Shown: positions 18,475 through 28,005, counted from the stretch's first letter. The stretch: 64,000 bases of DNA from Macrococcus epidermidis (GCF_003259695.1 NZ_PZJH01000003.1:141172-205171); one strand, 5' to 3'. Notes: generated from the letters alone by a model not told the origin. Numbers and translations are program-made.

Positions 18475-18538
18475 TTGAAAAACTCCTTTAATCATGTAAA
18501 GCCATTATATCAACAATATTTTAAAAATAATAGGGTGC

Positions 18539-21220
18539 TTATTCTACTAAGTTACTCGCCTGACTTCGAGAATAGAATCCTTTCTTAATAGGTTCAAATC
18601 TAGGTTTCATTGCTAAACCGAACGCAAAAATAATGGCTGTTATCAAATATAAAAATCCAAGTTTTGACCATGTCAGTTCAGGGGTGATACCACCTACAGC
18701 TTCTCTCAGTAAGTCTACAGCGTAAGTAAATGGCAGGAACGGATGTATACGCTGGAAGAACAATGGTGTAACTTGAACAGGGAATGTGCCACCTCCACCG
18801 GCAATTTGTAATACCATAATAATGATGGCAACTGCTTTACCGATATTACCAAGTAAACTTACAAGCGTATAGACGATAACGGTAAAAGCAAGTCCAACGA
18901 GAATGGCAAATATCACATTATAGATAGGATGCTTAGCATACGCATCTAAAATAAACAAGTTCCCAAGTACGACGATTATTGCCTGGGCGATACTGATTAG
19001 AAGGAATAAAATCATTCGGCCAAGATATATTTCACGCAAACTAAACTTGTCTTTAATCGCCGGATCTTTTAATTCAGTAGTAAGTAAGTTACCACATAGT
19101 AACGCTCCTACCCAAAGTGCTAATGCTGTATAGAACGGTGCACTAGCAGAACCGTAATTAGGTATTGGAAATACTTGAGTTTCATCAAGTTGAATAGGTT
19201 TAGCAAAATAATCAGATTGATTTTTCATATCATTTTTCAGCAAGCTCACAAGCTTATTTAAAGTATCTTTATGATCAAAACTTCTTAGTTTTTTAGCAGA
19301 TTTTTGTATATCTTTTTCGATAGCAGGTAACTCATCACGTGCAAATTGAGCGAGCTCATGAATACCATCTTGCGCACCTGGAAGATTGTTCTTTAATAAT
19401 TTTGATGTATTATCATATTTATTTAACACTCCAGGTAAGTCGTTTTCAGCAAAGTTACTAAGACGTTCCAGGTCGCTCAATACACTTGGTAAATCAGATT
19501 GTACAAAATTACTGGCCTGACCAATTTTGGATTTGAATAACGGATAATTTGTCTGTGCTGTGTGATTAATTTGTTTAAAGCGTTGTTCCAGAGATGGAAG
19601 TTGTTGATTAATTTGATTCAATGTTGTGTTCGCTTCACTTGTAATGCGTGATGCTTCATTTAATATCTCGTCGACTTTATTAGCAAACGACTGAGCTGTG
19701 TTTAATTTTTGTGAAATCGAATCCAGGTCACCACTTAGGTTTGATAGTCCTCGATCAAAAATATCCGGCATTGTGGTATTAGCGAACGTACTCAAATCTT
19801 TAAGTGCAGTTCGTGCTGAATTAATCGCTTCCTTATTGATATTAACAGCTTGATTTGACTTAGATTGTGATATAGCATTTGAAATTGTTTTATTGAGCGC
19901 ATCGAGTGACTGGTTAACGTTACTCAATTCATTTGAAATCGAAGTTGTATTAAATCCTAAATCATTAACGTCATTCATAATACGAATTAATTCATTATTG
20001 AAACGAATCGCTTGATTAATATTATCCTGATATACTGTTAAATTTTTTGTCAGTGTCTCAGTTGCTCCTGGCTTTTGTGCTGCAAGTTCATTCAATTGAT
20101 CTAACATTTCCAGTGTTGTATTTGCTTGTTCGCCGGTTAATGTTGAGAGTGCGCCAAGTCCGTTTTGAAGTGCGGTGTGAGCAGGTTTAATATCGACCGT
20201 ACTTAACTTTTCTTGTCCTTTTTTATTAATTTCCTGAGCTGTATTAATCTTATTATGGACTTTAGGCATAGCATTTTGGGATTGATTTAAAACCTGTTGT
20301 GCTTTAGTGGTAGCTTCAATACCTTGTTGGACCGCATTATTAATTTCCGGAAATTTTTGTTCAATTGTATTCGCTCTCTGTAAAGCATTTTCAATGCGCG
20401 GCAAATTATTATTAAGCTTAACGATCATTTGACCTAATGCATTGATATCTGATGCATGCTGATTTGCTGTAATAATTTTGTCAGCACCACCATTCAGTTT
20501 GTCACGATATTGATTTAAACTGTAGAATTCATCAGCATATTTTGAAATATCATCTTGATGTTCATCGATTTTAATCACAGCTTTTCTAAATCTTTCGATA
20601 TCTGGAAGTGCACGTTCAGCATCGAATACTGCATTCTCAATTTTATGATAAAGTGGAATCTGTTCCTCTATTTTGATACCAGCACGATTACTTTCCTGTA
20701 ATAGTGCTTTTGTGGCAGCGTCTACAAACTTTTCGTTTAATGATTCTGTAATGGCCGTAGCTCCTGCATTGGTCATTTTAGGTGCAATCGCATTAATTTT
20801 TTGATTCACTTTATAATCGATATGAGCACGTTTTGGTTTTTTATGAAATATACTTGTCATATCTTTAGAGAAGTCTTTTGGAATGTGAATAATCGCGTAA
20901 TATTCACCCATACGCAATTTGTGATTGGCATCTTTCAAATCATCTTTAAACTGCCAGTTAAATTTATCGTTTTGACGTAGAGAGTTTACAAGTTGGTTAC
21001 CAACATTGACTTCTTTTCCTTTTACTTCGGCACCGATGTCATGATTGATGACTGCCACTTGGAGATACTTCGTATTGGAATATGGATCCCATGATGACTT
21101 CAAATTAAACCATGCATAAAATGATGGCAAGATTGATAATCCGATGAGTAAGATGATGAAACTGGGAGCGCGTTTAATATTTTTTAAATCATGTAAGAAT
21201 AGTTGATATGTGTTTTTCAT
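18539..21220 (-). CDS. YhgE/Pip family membrane protein
   Basis: An 893-residue protein with an N-terminal membrane helix (about 20-38), a long extracellular coiled-coil region (about 160-690), and five to six C-terminal helices (about 695-880). This is the layout of YhgE/Pip, the phage infection protein family of Gram-positive bacteria, related to ESX/type VII secretion membrane proteins and ABC-2 permeases. The coiled coil has quasi-repeats of the form FA..DLPxxL near residues 575-650. AAGAAGGG precedes ATG. It may act as phage receptor or envelope-stress protein; the specific role here is unknown. Confidence 0.85.
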   Translation of the reverse strand: MKNTYQLFLHDLKNIKRAPSFIILLIGLSILPSFYAWFNLKSSWDPYSNTKYLQVAVINHDIGAEVKGKEVNVGNQLVNSLRQNDKFNWQFKDDLKDANHKLRMGEYYAIIHIPKDFSKDMTSIFHKKPKRAHIDYKVNQKINAIAPKMTNAGATAITESLNEKFVDAATKALLQESNRAGIKIEEQIPLYHKIENAVFDAERALPDIERFRKAVIKIDEHQDDISKYADEFYSLNQYRDKLNGGADKIITANQHASDINALGQMIVKLNNNLPRIENALQRANTIEQKFPEINNAVQQGIEATTKAQQVLNQSQNAMPKVHNKINTAQEINKKGQEKLSTVDIKPAHTALQNGLGALSTLTGEQANTTLEMLDQLNELAAQKPGATETLTKNLTVYQDNINQAIRFNNELIRIMNDVNDLGFNTTSISNELSNVNQSLDALNKTISNAISQSKSNQAVNINKEAINSARTALKDLSTFANTTMPDIFDRGLSNLSGDLDSISQKLNTAQSFANKVDEILNEASRITSEANTTLNQINQQLPSLEQRFKQINHTAQTNYPLFKSKIGQASNFVQSDLPSVLSDLERLSNFAENDLPGVLNKYDNTSKLLKNNLPGAQDGIHELAQFARDELPAIEKDIQKSAKKLRSFDHKDTLNKLVSLLKNDMKNQSDYFAKPIQLDETQVFPIPNYGSASAPFYTALALWVGALLCGNLLTTELKDPAIKDKFSLREIYLGRMILFLLISIAQAIIVVLGNLFILDAYAKHPIYNVIFAILVGLAFTVIVYTLVSLLGNIGKAVAIIIMVLQIAGGGGTFPVQVTPLFFQRIHPFLPFTYAVDLLREAVGGITPELTWSKLGFLYLITAIIFAFGLAMKPRFEPIKKGFYSRSQASNLVE

Positions 21221-21332
21221 TTGAACCCTTCTTTATACTAATATAGTAATTTTATGAATTATCATAAGTTTCTTAGAAAATATATATAAAACGAGTATAT
21301 ATCAATATAACAAATAGGGTAAAAAGATACAA

Positions 21333-21362
21333 CAAAAAAGACATATAAAAATATGTCTTTTT
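21333..21362 (-). terminator. Terminator of the thi operon
   Basis: On the minus strand AAAAAGACATAT pairs with ATATGTCTTTTT around four bases and runs into a T-tract. It overlaps the last codon of thiF. Confidence 0.85.
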
Positions 21363-22350
21363 ATGTTTGCGCATGCTTGATTAAATCTTCTATAACTGCG
21401 GTAGCTTCTTCACTTGAATAGACATCAAATACAATAATACGACCGTTACTGAGGAGATGTATCTTACGTTCCCGAAAAGAAAGTAATTTAAAATGTTCAT
21501 TTTGATGAATAATATATTCATTAATCGTGTTAAACAGATTAGAAGATACATGCGTTTGATATTTTCCGCGACACATCTTAGTAACAAAGGATAAAGATTG
21601 TTTAAGTGCTGGATAATCTTTATTTACACATGTAGGGCATGCAGGGTTGTGTATGGCATCGATATTTCTACTTTTAAATATCATTTTTTCACAATCTATT
21701 GTGGTAAGTTTTCCTGAAAAATGACCATGACTGATATAGTGCATTACTTCTGAAACTTGAATACTTGCAACGAGGTGAGCAGTTTGTGGCATGATGCCTG
21801 AAATAGCACAATCTTGTCCGGTATCAGGTTCATTAGGCAGAATACATCTTAAGCATGGTTGATTTTCTATACCATAAACAGTGCCATTTACATTTAGACA
21901 CGCCCCATATATCCATGGCATATTATGTTTATGGCACGCATCATTAATGATATAACGCGTTGCAAAATTATCAGTACCATCAATGACGAGCAATGGTTTA
22001 TATCTTCCAATAATGGATTCGATATTGTTTACTGTCACTTCTTCAGATATCGTAGTCACTTTTACATTGCTATTTATACGGTTGATGTGTGACGCTAATG
22101 CATCGACTTTTAAAGTATAAGCAGTGCTATCAGCTTCATCAAAAAGACTTTGACGATGAAGATTACTTAGTGACACAACATCCATATCACAAATTACTAG
22201 ATGTCCTGCACCGCTTCTGGCAAGCATTTCACTTACTGTACTTCCCAAAGCGCCGCCTCCAATAATAAGGAATGTGCTGCTGCTTAATTTATCTTGGGCT
22301 GCTTGTCCGAATCCAGGTGATTTGATTTGTCGATCAAATCGTTCGCTCAT
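21361..22350 (-). CDS. thiF: ThiS adenylyltransferase ThiF
   Basis: A 329-residue E1-like enzyme with the nucleotide loop GGGALGS (about 31-37), RQSLF near 66, the ATP-site DGTDNFATR near 121, and zinc ligands CLRC and CPTC. It activates the C-terminal glycine of ThiS by adenylation so that sulfur can be added for thiazole synthesis. It overlaps thiG by 4 bases and is last in the operon. There is no rhodanese domain, so the sulfur carrier must be another protein. A close paralogue (moeB) lies at 49331. Confidence 0.9.
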   Translation of the reverse strand: MSERFDRQIKSPGFGQAAQDKLSSSTFLIIGGGALGSTVSEMLARSGAGHLVICDMDVVSLSNLHRQSLFDEADSTAYTLKVDALASHINRINSNVKVTTISEEVTVNNIESIIGRYKPLLVIDGTDNFATRYIINDACHKHNMPWIYGACLNVNGTVYGIENQPCLRCILPNEPDTGQDCAISGIMPQTAHLVASIQVSEVMHYISHGHFSGKLTTIDCEKMIFKSRNIDAIHNPACPTCVNKDYPALKQSLSFVTKMCRGKYQTHVSSNLFNTINEYIIHQNEHFKLLSFRERKIHLLSNGRIIVFDVYSSEEATAVIEDLIKHAQT

Positions 22351-23114
22351 AGAAACTCAAGACCTTCCATCGGACTTGATGCTTGGGTAGTATATTTCTT
22401 AGGGATGCGTCCTGCTTCAAATCCTAGTTGACCAGCCTGTACGGCATATTTCATTGCTTTAGCCATCTTAATTGGGTCTTTTGCATTTGAGACTGCTGTA
22501 TTGAGTAACACTGCATCTGCACCGAGCTCCATCGCAAAACTAGCGTCTTTAGGTGAACCGATACCTGCATCAACGATAACAGGGACGTTAACCGCATCGA
22601 TAATATATTTTAGATTTAACGGATCATTGATACCAAGGCCAGTTCCAATCGGTGCACCAAGTGGCATAATAGCATGACAACCTAATGCTTCTAATTTTTT
22701 TGCAAGGACGACATCACAAGGGATGTATGGACATACGATATATCCTTTTTCTAAAAGCATTTCGCATGCTTTATATGTTTCGATACTATCTGGTAGAAGC
22801 GTTGTATCATCACCGATAATTTCAACTTTAATCATGTCACACATACCTGCAATACGTGCAATTTCTGCAATCTTTACCGCTTCTTCAGCTGTTTTAGCGC
22901 CAGCAGTGTTAGGGAAGGTGATGTATTTATCTAAATCTACAGACTCTAATGGATTAGGGAGTGATTTATCATATAAACTCATGCGTCGTACTGCAAAAGT
23001 TAAAGCATTCGTTTCACTGATTTCAACTGCTTGTTTTTGTGTTTCGCCATCTTTAAACTTACCTGTTCCTAATATTAAACGAGAAGATAATTCTAAGGGT
23101 CCTATTTTTAACAT
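22347..23114 (-). CDS. thiG: Thiazole synthase ThiG
   Basis: A 255-residue TIM-barrel enzyme that joins deoxyxylulose 5-phosphate, dehydroglycine and ThiS thiocarboxylate into the thiazole phosphate of thiamine. LILGTGKF, the Lys in MIKVEIIGD and the phosphate-binding [14 protein letters not shown] are visible. ATG 23114 is chosen because GGAGG within the thiS glycine codons is 8 bases away. ThiG family proteins usually start at this point. Confidence 0.93.
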   Translation of the reverse strand: MLKIGPLELSSRLILGTGKFKDGETQKQAVEISETNALTFAVRRMSLYDKSLPNPLESVDLDKYITFPNTAGAKTAEEAVKIAEIARIAGMCDMIKVEIIGDDTTLLPDSIETYKACEMLLEKGYIVCPYIPCDVVLAKKLEALGCHAIMPLGAPIGTGLGINDPLNLKYIIDAVNVPVIVDAGIGSPKDASFAMELGADAVLLNTAVSNAKDPIKMAKAMKYAVQAGQLGFEAGRIPKKYTTQASSPMEGLEFL

Positions 23115-23115
23115 A

Positions 23116-23313
23116 TTAGCCGCCTCCAACGAATTCTAGTAATTCTAATTTTTGTTCGGGTTTTAAAGTGATAGATTGCCATTTAGATTGTTCGATGGGA
23201 ACATCATCCACAAGCACTACAATCCTTTTTTTATCACTTGTAAAAGTTGCGAGTAAGTCAGATAAATTTGTCTTGTCTGTTTCAAAAGGCTCATCGTTAA
23301 TGTATATTTTCAT
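23116..23313 (-). CDS. thiS: Sulfur carrier protein ThiS
   Basis: A 65-residue ubiquitin-like protein ending in EFVGGG. The terminal Gly-Gly is the site where sulfur is loaded after adenylation by ThiF. It overlaps thiO by 17 bases and is separated from thiG by one base. AGGAG lies within the end of thiO. Confidence 0.93.
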   Translation of the reverse strand: MKIYINDEPFETDKTNLSDLLATFTSDKKRIVVLVDDVPIEQSKWQSITLKPEQKLELLEFVGGG

Positions 23314-24409
23314 AAATTTCTCCTATCTTAAAATCGTTTTGAAATTGTTGATACAGTTCACCGTCTTGTTCAAAGATCATTTGACGCATAAATTCTCCGG
23401 TAATACGTGATAATAAGATACCATTACGGTAGTGTCCTGTTGCCACAAATAATCCTTCATCTAATTGATCGAGGACAGGTCGATGCAACGTACTATCTGG
23501 TCTAAAACCACAATCAATGCTGACGAGGGTGCTTTCTCGTAATATCGGGATGAGTTTAAACGTTTCTTCAAGTAACCACTTTATACCTTCTGCATTCGGT
23601 TGTTGATTTGTATCAAGTGAAGTTGTCGCACCAATCAAATAATGATTGTCTGATTTAGGGACAATATAATGTCCGTTTGTCTGGAATAGTGTCTCTTTTA
23701 AATTAAGAACAGGATGATGTAACGTCAGTACCTCTCCCTTCACACCTTGCATCGGAAAGTCTATATCAAGCATATTAAGTAATGGTTCGCTTTTACATCC
23801 TGCAGCAATAATGACTTTTTCTGAGATGATGGTTTTATCGCTTATTGATAAGTGATATTTATCATCTACGTAGTTAATGGACTTGACGTAATCTGAAATA
23901 TGAGGAATATCTTGATTTGCTTGCTTTATAACGGTTAAATATTTACCGGCATTGACTTGACCATCTGTAGGAATCCACATTGCCTGTTCAAACACATTAC
24001 TGATTGAACCATTCGCGTAAGAAGATAACGCTTTTGAAGCGATCCACTCAAATTGTTCTTGTTTTGAATTTAGAAATAAGTATTGAGCTTTTAGTTTCTC
24101 TTCATCTCCAGGTGAAGCAATTTTAAGCAATCCATGTTGTTGTAAGTCAATAGTTAATCCAGTCATGTTTTCCAGTTGCTGAATATGATCAGGCATCATT
24201 TGCTGACCAAGCATAGAGAGTCTGTATAAAGGACTATCTTCAGTAAATTCATTTTGTGCTCCGAGCATACCGCCAGCAGCGTGTGTTGCTTTATAACCAT
24301 GTGCATCATCTATGATTGCAATATTATCTGTATGGTCTTTGAGTGCGTACACAATATTTTCTCCGATAATTCCTCCGCCTATTACAACGATGTCGTACGT
24401 AGTAACCAC
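23297..24409 (-). CDS. thiO: Glycine oxidase ThiO
   Basis: A 370-residue FAD enzyme of the D-amino acid oxidase family. The dinucleotide fold IVVIGGGIIG is at residues 7-16, and GHYRNGILLS near 340 is the C-terminal FAD contact. It oxidises glycine to the imine needed by ThiG, which marks the aerobic route to thiazole. The most upstream canonical start in this frame is GTG 24409, but it overlaps the only Shine-Dalgarno (AAAGGAG), and an in-frame stop lies 27 bases upstream. The exact start is therefore uncertain. It overlaps tenI. Confidence 0.88.
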   Translation of the reverse strand: MVTTYDIVVIGGGIIGENIVYALKDHTDNIAIIDDAHGYKATHAAGGMLGAQNEFTEDSPLYRLSMLGQQMMPDHIQQLENMTGLTIDLQQHGLLKIASPGDEEKLKAQYLFLNSKQEQFEWIASKALSSYANGSISNVFEQAMWIPTDGQVNAGKYLTVIKQANQDIPHISDYVKSINYVDDKYHLSISDKTIISEKVIIAAGCKSEPLLNMLDIDFPMQGVKGEVLTLHHPVLNLKETLFQTNGHYIVPKSDNHYLIGATTSLDTNQQPNAEGIKWLLEETFKLIPILRESTLVSIDCGFRPDSTLHRPVLDQLDEGLFVATGHYRNGILLSRITGEFMRQMIFEQDGELYQQFQNDFKIGEIYENIH

Positions 24410-24963
24410 TCCTTTTTTACAGTAATAAATTCCTGTTTATTAGTAAATAACCTGATACCTGCAAATCCTGAAAATTTAGTGTTTAACTGTCTTATTGTGT
24501 CGATGTTGATGCCGCCTAATGCGATAACAGGGATATCGACATGAGTGACTGCATCAATTTGAGCTGCGGCTCTAGGTGGTAAATCAGGTTTGGATGGTGT
24601 AGGGAAGACATGACCAAATAAAATAAATGATAGATTAAGCGATTCAGCGTGTTTGGCTGATGCCAAAGAATGAACGCTTTGACTGACTTGTATTTCCGGA
24701 TAATCATTTCTAAAGACATCTATTTCAGAATTACTTTCTTTAAAGTGAATTCTCGTTAAATGACATGCAAATAAAATATTTGGATTGTTATGCACGATAA
24801 TTTTATCTTTAGGAATTCTTGTTATCAGCTGATTTATGAAATGAATAATATCTTTCTCTGCTGCATCAAACCTTAAAATAACGCCATCTATTTCATCATG
24901 AACCTGGATGATTTGATTGAGAACGGTGATTGAAGGTTTTGACGATGTAATCATGATAAACAC
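24382..24963 (-). CDS. tenI: Thiazole tautomerase TenI
   Basis: A 193-residue ThiE-like TIM barrel. It keeps FGHVFPTPSK near 118 and IALGGIN near 150, as TenI proteins do, and lacks the full ThiE diphosphate site. It isomerises the thiazole product of ThiG. GAGGTG ends 6 bases before GTG 24963, which I prefer over an in-frame GTG at 24972 that overlaps the site. It is first in the operon, immediately after a TPP riboswitch and its terminator. Confidence 0.82.
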   Translation of the reverse strand: MFIMITSSKPSITVLNQIIQVHDEIDGVILRFDAAEKDIIHFINQLITRIPKDKIIVHNNPNILFACHLTRIHFKESNSEIDVFRNDYPEIQVSQSVHSLASAKHAESLNLSFILFGHVFPTPSKPDLPPRAAAQIDAVTHVDIPVIALGGINIDTIRQLNTKFSGFAGIRLFTNKQEFITVKKEWLLRTTSL

Positions 24964-24975
24964 ACGTTTCACCTC

Positions 24976-25014
24976 GAAAAAACACCCACTAACTAAAATA
25001 AGCTAGTGGGTGTT
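24976..25014 (-). terminator. Riboswitch-controlled terminator
   Basis: On the minus strand AACACCCACTAGCT (25014-25001) pairs with AGTTAGTGGGTGTT (24994-24981) with one mismatch, then a run of T, directly before tenI. It is the expression platform of the TPP riboswitch. Confidence 0.85.
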
Positions 25015-25050
25015 GGAATTAGTATAATTAAAAACACTAAAATTCAATCA

Positions 25051-25133
25051 CGCTTCCCTACGTTGGTTCTAACCAAGTCAGGTTCAAAGAGTCGGAAATC
25101 ATTTCCTCTCAGCCCGGTTGTGGGCACCCCTAG
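25051..25133 (-). promoter_or_regulatory. TPP riboswitch
   Basis: Read on the minus strand it contains CTAGGGGTGCC, GGGCTGAGA, CTTTGAACCTGA and CGTAGGGAAGCG in order. These are the conserved THI-element blocks that bind thiamine diphosphate. A terminator follows, so thiamine diphosphate should stop transcription of tenI-thiOSGF. Confidence 0.96.
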
Positions 25134-25235
25134 CAAATATTTAATTCTGTATTAAGCCTACCACTAGTTAGAGTGAATTTCAATCATCTCAAATTCATGA
25201 TAAAATAAATTAACGATAAAATGGGGTGTAAAAGG

Positions 25236-25682
25236 ATGAATGAAGAAGAGAAGTTATCTTTATTAATTGATGAACGTACAGAACTTATTCAAAATGAGAC
25301 GGTGTATGACAAAGCAGAAATTGAACAAAATCATACGGATTCTGTAGAGGTGGTACTTGAACCAGCGATACAACAGGAACGTATGTCTTCTGAAGAAATT
25401 TTAAGAGAAATTGCAGAAGAAGAAGAACTCGAAGAAGAGTACGCGCAAGCAGTTGAAGAAGTGAAATTATTTAAATATATTGTCCATACGATTAAATTTC
25501 ATGAAGGAGATGCAATTACACTCTGTCAACTGCGCAATATATGTGCACATAGTGAAGCTAAATTATCACCAGATGATTTAGATGAAGTATTAAATGATTA
25601 TATTGAAGCGGGCTACATCAGAATTGAAGATGACAAAATATATATCACATTCTTAGGTGAGCATGTAAATACACTGTTATAG
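25236..25682 (+). CDS. Acidic hypothetical protein
   Basis: I do not recognise this 148-residue protein. The first half (1-75) is very acidic and helical with many Glu. The second half (about 78-145) looks like a small winged-helix-type fold, with LCQLRNIC as a possible helix and a beta-hairpin-like YIRIEDDKIYITF at the end. GGGGTG lies 7 bases before ATG 25236. It stands alone between the thi leader and a convergent hairpin. A DNA- or protein-binding role is possible but not shown. Confidence 0.7.
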   Translation: MNEEEKLSLLIDERTELIQNETVYDKAEIEQNHTDSVEVVLEPAIQQERMSSEEILREIAEEEELEEEYAQAVEEVKLFKYIVHTIKFHEGDAITLCQLRNICAHSEAKLSPDDLDEVLNDYIEAGYIRIEDDKIYITFLGEHVNTLL

Positions 25683-25697
25683 GTGTTTATTACATCA

Positions 25698-25739
25698 AAC
25701 AAGCAAGAGTGGAACAATTCAGTTCCACTCTTGCTTGTT
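25698..25739. terminator. Convergent bidirectional hairpin
   Basis: A perfect 18-bp stem (25698-25715 with 25722-25739) with a 6-base loop lies between convergent genes. Both flanks have only weak T-runs. It probably terminates both. Confidence 0.7.
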
Positions 25740-25748
25740 AGTCAGAGA

Positions 25749-26174
25749 TTAATCTTTCAGTAAAAATGCTTCTTCGTCTCGTGAATGAATTTCGTTAACG
25801 ATAATTAAACTTCTAAAATAATCGATAATTTGAGTGGAGAACCCTTCGTTCTCCATTTGTGTTTTAATCTTAGCCACGACTTGGCGCATAATATCATGAT
25901 CACGTGTGAGTTGTTGTACTTTATCATGTAGTTCAGGATTATTATTTTCCACTTCTGTGTAGAAACCATCTGCTTCTTCCTCAGCATCCGCGTGACTTAT
26001 GACGCGTGATTCCCAGAAATCAACAAGAGCGATTACTTCCTGAATGACTTCATCTTCCGTACCATTTTGATAGGTTCTGATCAATTCATCTGTCATATTC
26101 ACAGCAAGGCCTAACCCTGTATCGTGAATTTGTTTATGTGCATGTAGTTGTCTTAGTGATGGTCCGACTGGCAT
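25749..26174 (-). CDS. Hemerythrin-like (HHE) protein
   Basis: A 141-residue four-helix protein. The histidines and acids are spaced as in hemerythrin-like HHE domains: His in LHAHKQIHD near 12-17, SHADAEEE near 64, RDHD near 98, and EIHSRDEEAF near 130. It probably binds a di-iron centre and senses or stores oxygen or nitric oxide. GGAG is about 9 bases before ATG 26174; the in-frame ATG 10 codons earlier has no site. It is one of two HHE-type proteins in the window. Confidence 0.75.
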   Translation of the reverse strand: MPVGPSLRQLHAHKQIHDTGLGLAVNMTDELIRTYQNGTEDEVIQEVIALVDFWESRVISHADAEEEADGFYTEVENNNPELHDKVQQLTRDHDIMRQVVAKIKTQMENEGFSTQIIDYFRSLIIVNEIHSRDEEAFLLKD

Positions 26175-26225
26175 ACAATCATCTCCGTTCAGTATATTTA
26201 TCACTATTGTATTATAGAAAATATA

Positions 26226-26254
26226 ATAAAAAGACTAGGGGATTCCCTAGTCTT
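26226..26254 (-). terminator. Terminator of the TerC-family gene
   Basis: On the minus strand AAGACTAGGG and CCCTAGTCTTT form the stem around four bases, followed by TTTTTATT. Confidence 0.85.
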
Positions 26255-26279
26255 ATATTATTCAGATGCGTAGTGATCA

Positions 26280-27062
26280 TTAATGTTGATGACTTTGTCC
26301 ACGTTTACTTGTAACAAAACCAATCACTAAGATTGAAAGTAATACCCCCCAGAAGATCAGTTGCCATTGTAATGAGTGAGGGAAGTCATGAGGTAATACA
26401 TGAATCGATTCATGCGCTAATACAAGTACGACAAGTTTGATACCAATCCAGCCTACAATCGCAAATGCTGCAGCTTCAAGTCCAGGATATGTTTCCAGGA
26501 TTTTAATGAAATATGTTGCGGCAAATCGCATTAACACAACGCCAAGCATACCTCCGATAAACATTACCGTAAACTGTCCAGCGTTAAGTCCCATGAAGTC
26601 AGGACCAACTTTAGGTAAAGTAACCGCGATTGCGATTGCAGCTAACATTGAATCAATCGCGAATGCGATATCTGCACCTTCAACTTTCAGAACAGTCATC
26701 CAGAAACCACTACCTTTAGGCATTGCTTCTTCTTCTGCAATATCAGGAACACTTTCATCATCGACATGGTTTTTCTTTTTGAAATAAGTATATAAACTCT
26801 TTATCGACATAAAGATTAGATATGCTGCACCAAGTGCTTGTATCTGCCAATACTTAGCTAAGAATGTAATAAAGAATAATGAGATAAATCTAAAGATAAA
26901 TGCTCCCATTAAACCATAAAATAAAGCTTTCTTTCTTTGTTCTTCCGGTAAATGCTTTACCATTACCGCCATAACAATTGCATTATCTGCTGCAAGTAAC
27001 CCTTCCAAAACGATTAAAACAATTACTACCCATGCATACGCCATTAAAATACTTGGATCCAC
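26280..27062 (-). CDS. TerC family membrane protein, probable Mn2+ exporter
   Basis: A 260-residue TerC protein with seven membrane helices. Acidic residues lie inside the helices: LEGLLAADNAIVMA near 21 and KVEGADIAFAIDSMLAAI near 127, the typical paired D-N/D-S metal motifs. TerC members behind yybP-ykoY riboswitches export manganese and help load Mn into exported enzymes. The riboswitch at about 27100-27222 therefore supports Mn export. The His-rich C-terminus (SHQH) fits. AAGGAGG precedes ATG. Confidence 0.88.
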   Translation of the reverse strand: MDPSILMAYAWVVIVLIVLEGLLAADNAIVMAVMVKHLPEEQRKKALFYGLMGAFIFRFISLFFITFLAKYWQIQALGAAYLIFMSIKSLYTYFKKKNHVDDESVPDIAEEEAMPKGSGFWMTVLKVEGADIAFAIDSMLAAIAIAVTLPKVGPDFMGLNAGQFTVMFIGGMLGVVLMRFAATYFIKILETYPGLEAAAFAIVGWIGIKLVVLVLAHESIHVLPHDFPHSLQWQLIFWGVLLSILVIGFVTSKRGQSHQH

Positions 27063-27089
27063 TTTAATTCCTCCTTATTTTAATGAATA

Positions 27090-27125
27090 TAAAAAGACCC
27101 ATGCCAAATATATTGGCAAAGGTCT
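27090..27125 (-). terminator. Terminator of the Mn riboswitch
   Basis: On the minus strand GACCTTTGCC... pairs with ...GGCATGGGTC and is followed by TTTTT. The 5' arm belongs to the riboswitch GAGACCTTTGCC block, so metal binding can control folding. Confidence 0.8.
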
Positions 27126-27222
27126 CACTGAACAATAATTGTTCCATAACGCCGGAAGTTCCAAAACTTCGTAATGACGACGTTACGCTTAGGGTCTCCC
27201 CTTGAGCTACTCCCCTTCGACA
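27100..27222 (-). promoter_or_regulatory. yybP-ykoY (Mn2+) riboswitch
   Basis: On the minus strand the order is AAGGGGAGTAGCTC, GGGGAGACCC, GTAACGTCG, a variable arm, then GAGACCTTTGCC. These blocks are characteristic of the yybP-ykoY manganese riboswitch. The stretch 27240-27396 beyond it is AT-rich and holds only the presumed promoter. Confidence 0.88.
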
Positions 27223-27396
27223 TAAGTCTTAGGATATTCATTTGTTGATTTATTCAAATTATGAATAAATATCATTGAAATCATCTTAACACAGTAATGT
27301 GTAAATAGCTATAATTTTATTTTTTATAAATAGTAATGGATGATATTTTAATGCTGTTATAAACATTAAAGATTTAAAAATGAAGCATATAAATAT

Positions 27397-28005
27397 TTAG
27401 TTTTTCTTTCTGCGATAGAGCCAGATAATGCCCCCGATAATGATAACCGCCATTAAAATATAAAACACATTAGAATAAAGGTCGAAATAGTGGAGTACAA
27501 CTTCCCAGTTCTGACCTAACACCATACCAAGATATATTAAGACTGCATTCCAGATGAGTGTCCCGACTGTCGTATACAAAACGAATGGAACGATAGACAT
27601 TTGACTCAAACCAGCAGGGATGGAAATTAAACTGCGAATCAAAGGAACAAATCGGCATAAAAATACTGCGGTATAGCCGTATTTGTGAAACCATTTATTT
27701 GCACTGTGTAAATCATGAATATCAAGTCGCAATATAAAGCCGTATTTATCTACAATTTTTTCAATTCTTCTAAGACCAAGTATATGTCCGGCATAATAAA
27801 GAATAATAGCTCCGATTACTGCTCCAAGTGTTGAAGCGATGAGCATTCCTATGAATGTGAGTTTTGGAGACTGGTCAACCATAAAACCGCCAAATGTTAG
27901 AATTACTTCTGATGGGATAGGAGGAAAAACATTTTCAAGTAATATTAAAAAAAATACACCAAAGTATCCGAACTGTTCCATAACTTTCATAATCCATTCC
28001 TGCAT
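27397..28005 (-). CDS. DedA family membrane protein
   Basis: A 202-residue DedA/SNARE-associated (VTT) protein with about five hydrophobic segments. ENVFPPIPSEVILTFGG (about 24-40), the acidic residue in that motif and CRFVPLIRSLISIPAG near 115 are diagnostic. Family members include the undecaprenyl phosphate flippase UptA and other lipid scramblases. The exact lipid is not known here. GGAGTGA precedes ATG. It is divergent from the Fur-boxed gene at 28178. Confidence 0.88.
   Translation of the reverse strand: MQEWIMKVMEQFGYFGVFFLILLENVFPPIPSEVILTFGGFMVDQSPKLTFIGMLIASTLGAVIGAIILYYAGHILGLRRIEKIVDKYGFILRLDIHDLHSANKWFHKYGYTAVFLCRFVPLIRSLISIPAGLSQMSIVPFVLYTTVGTLIWNAVLIYLGMVLGQNWEVVLHYFDLYSNVFYILMAVIIIGGIIWLYRRKKN

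Noticed and set aside
21252..21267. TTATGA-ATTA-TCATAA dyad upstream of the YhgE gene
   Set aside because: Six-base arms of mostly A and T in AT-rich DNA. There is no nearby regulator gene, so it is too weak to call an operator.
26236..26249. TAGGGGATTCCCTA dyad upstream of the hemerythrin gene, similar to the NreC boxes
   Set aside because: It is the core of the TerC-gene terminator stem, it is single, and its distance to the next -10 (about 26 bases) differs from the 32 bases seen at narG and narT. An NreC role is not excluded but is not supported.
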